Shown here in pieces: positions 39,297 through 39,868 of a stretch of DNA of 39,868 bases. Position 1 is the first letter of the stretch; each line of letters starts with the position of its first letter. The position numbers and the translations under genes are program-made. This DNA is from a virus. The stretch covers positions 1 through 39,868 of the IMG/VR virus record IMGVR_UViG_3300017772_000036; one strand, written 5' to 3'. Under the pieces are notes generated by a model, which was given only the letters and a program-made list of their open reading frames with translations, was not told the origin of the DNA and searched no databases.

Positions 39297-39851
39297 CTAT
39301 GCCTCATCAGTTTGGTAAGTTACACTAAAGGCAAGTAACGAATTTGCGTTGTTTATGTAAGTTGTTAATATTTCTACAATACCGTCACCAGATGCGTTTG
39401 TTAATCGTATTCGTTTAGTGTTAGTTAAAGCATACCCCATTGGAGTGTAACCAGCACCCCAACCTGTCCACTCAGAAAACTCTCCGCAACTTATTGCCGA
39501 ATGTTGGTTTGCATTATTTGCAACATTAAAAGGAAGATTTATCACTTGTATTCCTTGACCACTTCCACCGCCATTTGTATAAGTCCTTGAAGCTGGAAGT
39601 TTGATACTGACTTGAGCGTGTACAATATCTCCAATTCTTGTGTAAAAACCAACTTGATGCGTGTACGCAGTAAAAATACTAGCATTTATGTCTGATGCAG
39701 AAGTAGAAGAATAAGCTGGCGTAAATGTGCCAGTGCGATAAAATTCCCCTGCTCCAACTTGATTTAAAATTACTTTTCCAGATGAGTTTATACTAAGCGC
39801 ATTTGTACCGTTAGTATGTTGGAGGGTTTCCACTCCTATAATTGAAGCCAT
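39297..39851 (-). CDS. Short tail appendage protein at right edge
   Basis: The 184-residue protein begins MASIIGVETLQHTNGTNALS, 'INSSGKVILNQVGAGEFYRTGTFTPAYS', a common opening of marine phage tail appendage proteins, then a beta-rich domain ('HQVGFYTRIGDIVHAQVSIKLPASRTY', 'VINLPFNVANNANQHSAI', 'LLAFSVTYQTDEA'). AGGAGG precedes the ATG; that site overlaps the stop of the cut gene at the left edge if the map is circular. It is likely a receptor-contact or decoration protein; specificity is unknown. Confidence 0.78.
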   Translation of the reverse strand: MASIIGVETLQHTNGTNALSINSSGKVILNQVGAGEFYRTGTFTPAYSSTSASDINASIFTAYTHQVGFYTRIGDIVHAQVSIKLPASRTYTNGGGSGQGIQVINLPFNVANNANQHSAISCGEFSEWTGWGAGYTPMGYALTNTKRIRLTNASGDGIVEILTTYINNANSLLAFSVTYQTDEA

Positions 39852-39868
39852 GTTATCCTCCTATCCTA

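Overview
The window reads as a complete T7-like podovirus genome (Autographiviridae-type gene order), written on the strand opposite to its genes: every supported gene lies on the minus strand. The map also appears to be opened at an arbitrary point. If base 39868 is joined to base 1, the gene cut at the left edge reaches a stop codon with a ribosome binding site and ATG directly behind it. The T7 end of the map (after the large terminase, before the early genes) falls inside the window near 33.3-34.3 kb. No integrase, repressor, tRNA or CRISPR array was seen, so the phage looks strictly lytic. The moderately AT-rich sequence, cobalamin-dependent ribonucleotide reductase, MazG, GP88-like protein and small basic proteins near the capsid gene are typical of marine podoviruses of alphaproteobacteria or cyanobacteria. 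The host cannot be read from the sequence.

Read in gene direction (descending coordinates), the layout is as follows. (1) About 34.03-33.3 kb: a sigma-70-like early promoter and a long gene-free leader with repeats and strong inverted repeats. (2) 33.3-30.95 kb: eight small early genes, one GP88-like. (3) 30.94-28.5 kb: a single-subunit T7-type RNA polymerase split into two overlapping genes, with the N-terminal promoter-binding domain separate from the catalytic body. (4) 28.5-20.2 kb: SSB, endonuclease I, primase-helicase, DNA polymerase, endonuclease VII-like nuclease, 5'-3' exonuclease, DUF3310 protein, MazG and class II ribonucleotide reductase. (5) 20.1-3.9 kb: virion genes in T7 order (gp6.7, gp7.3, portal, scaffold, capsid, small basic proteins, tail tubes, gp13 to gp16). 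(6) 3.9 kb through the junction to 38.2 kb: the tail fibre followed by a run of short appendage proteins. (7) 38.2-34.0 kb: holin-like proteins, T4-type lysozyme, small terminase, a spanin-position protein, large terminase and a 19.5-like small protein.

A 13-bp motif (CTAAAGTACCCCT in gene direction) occurs exactly at three module boundaries: after the RNA polymerase, after the ribonucleotide reductase and at the end of the large terminase. It is the best candidate for the promoter of the phage polymerase. Host polymerase would transcribe the early block from the sigma-70-like promoter, the split phage polymerase would then read the replication and virion blocks, and the terminase-end copy sits where T7 has phiOR.

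The most unusual items are the split RNA polymerase; an early-leader arrangement in which one RNA segment can pair with the leader of either of two early genes, including part of its ribosome binding site; a gp15-like ejection protein carrying both a lysozyme-like and a cysteine-peptidase domain; and a T7-type DNA polymerase without the thioredoxin-binding insertion.
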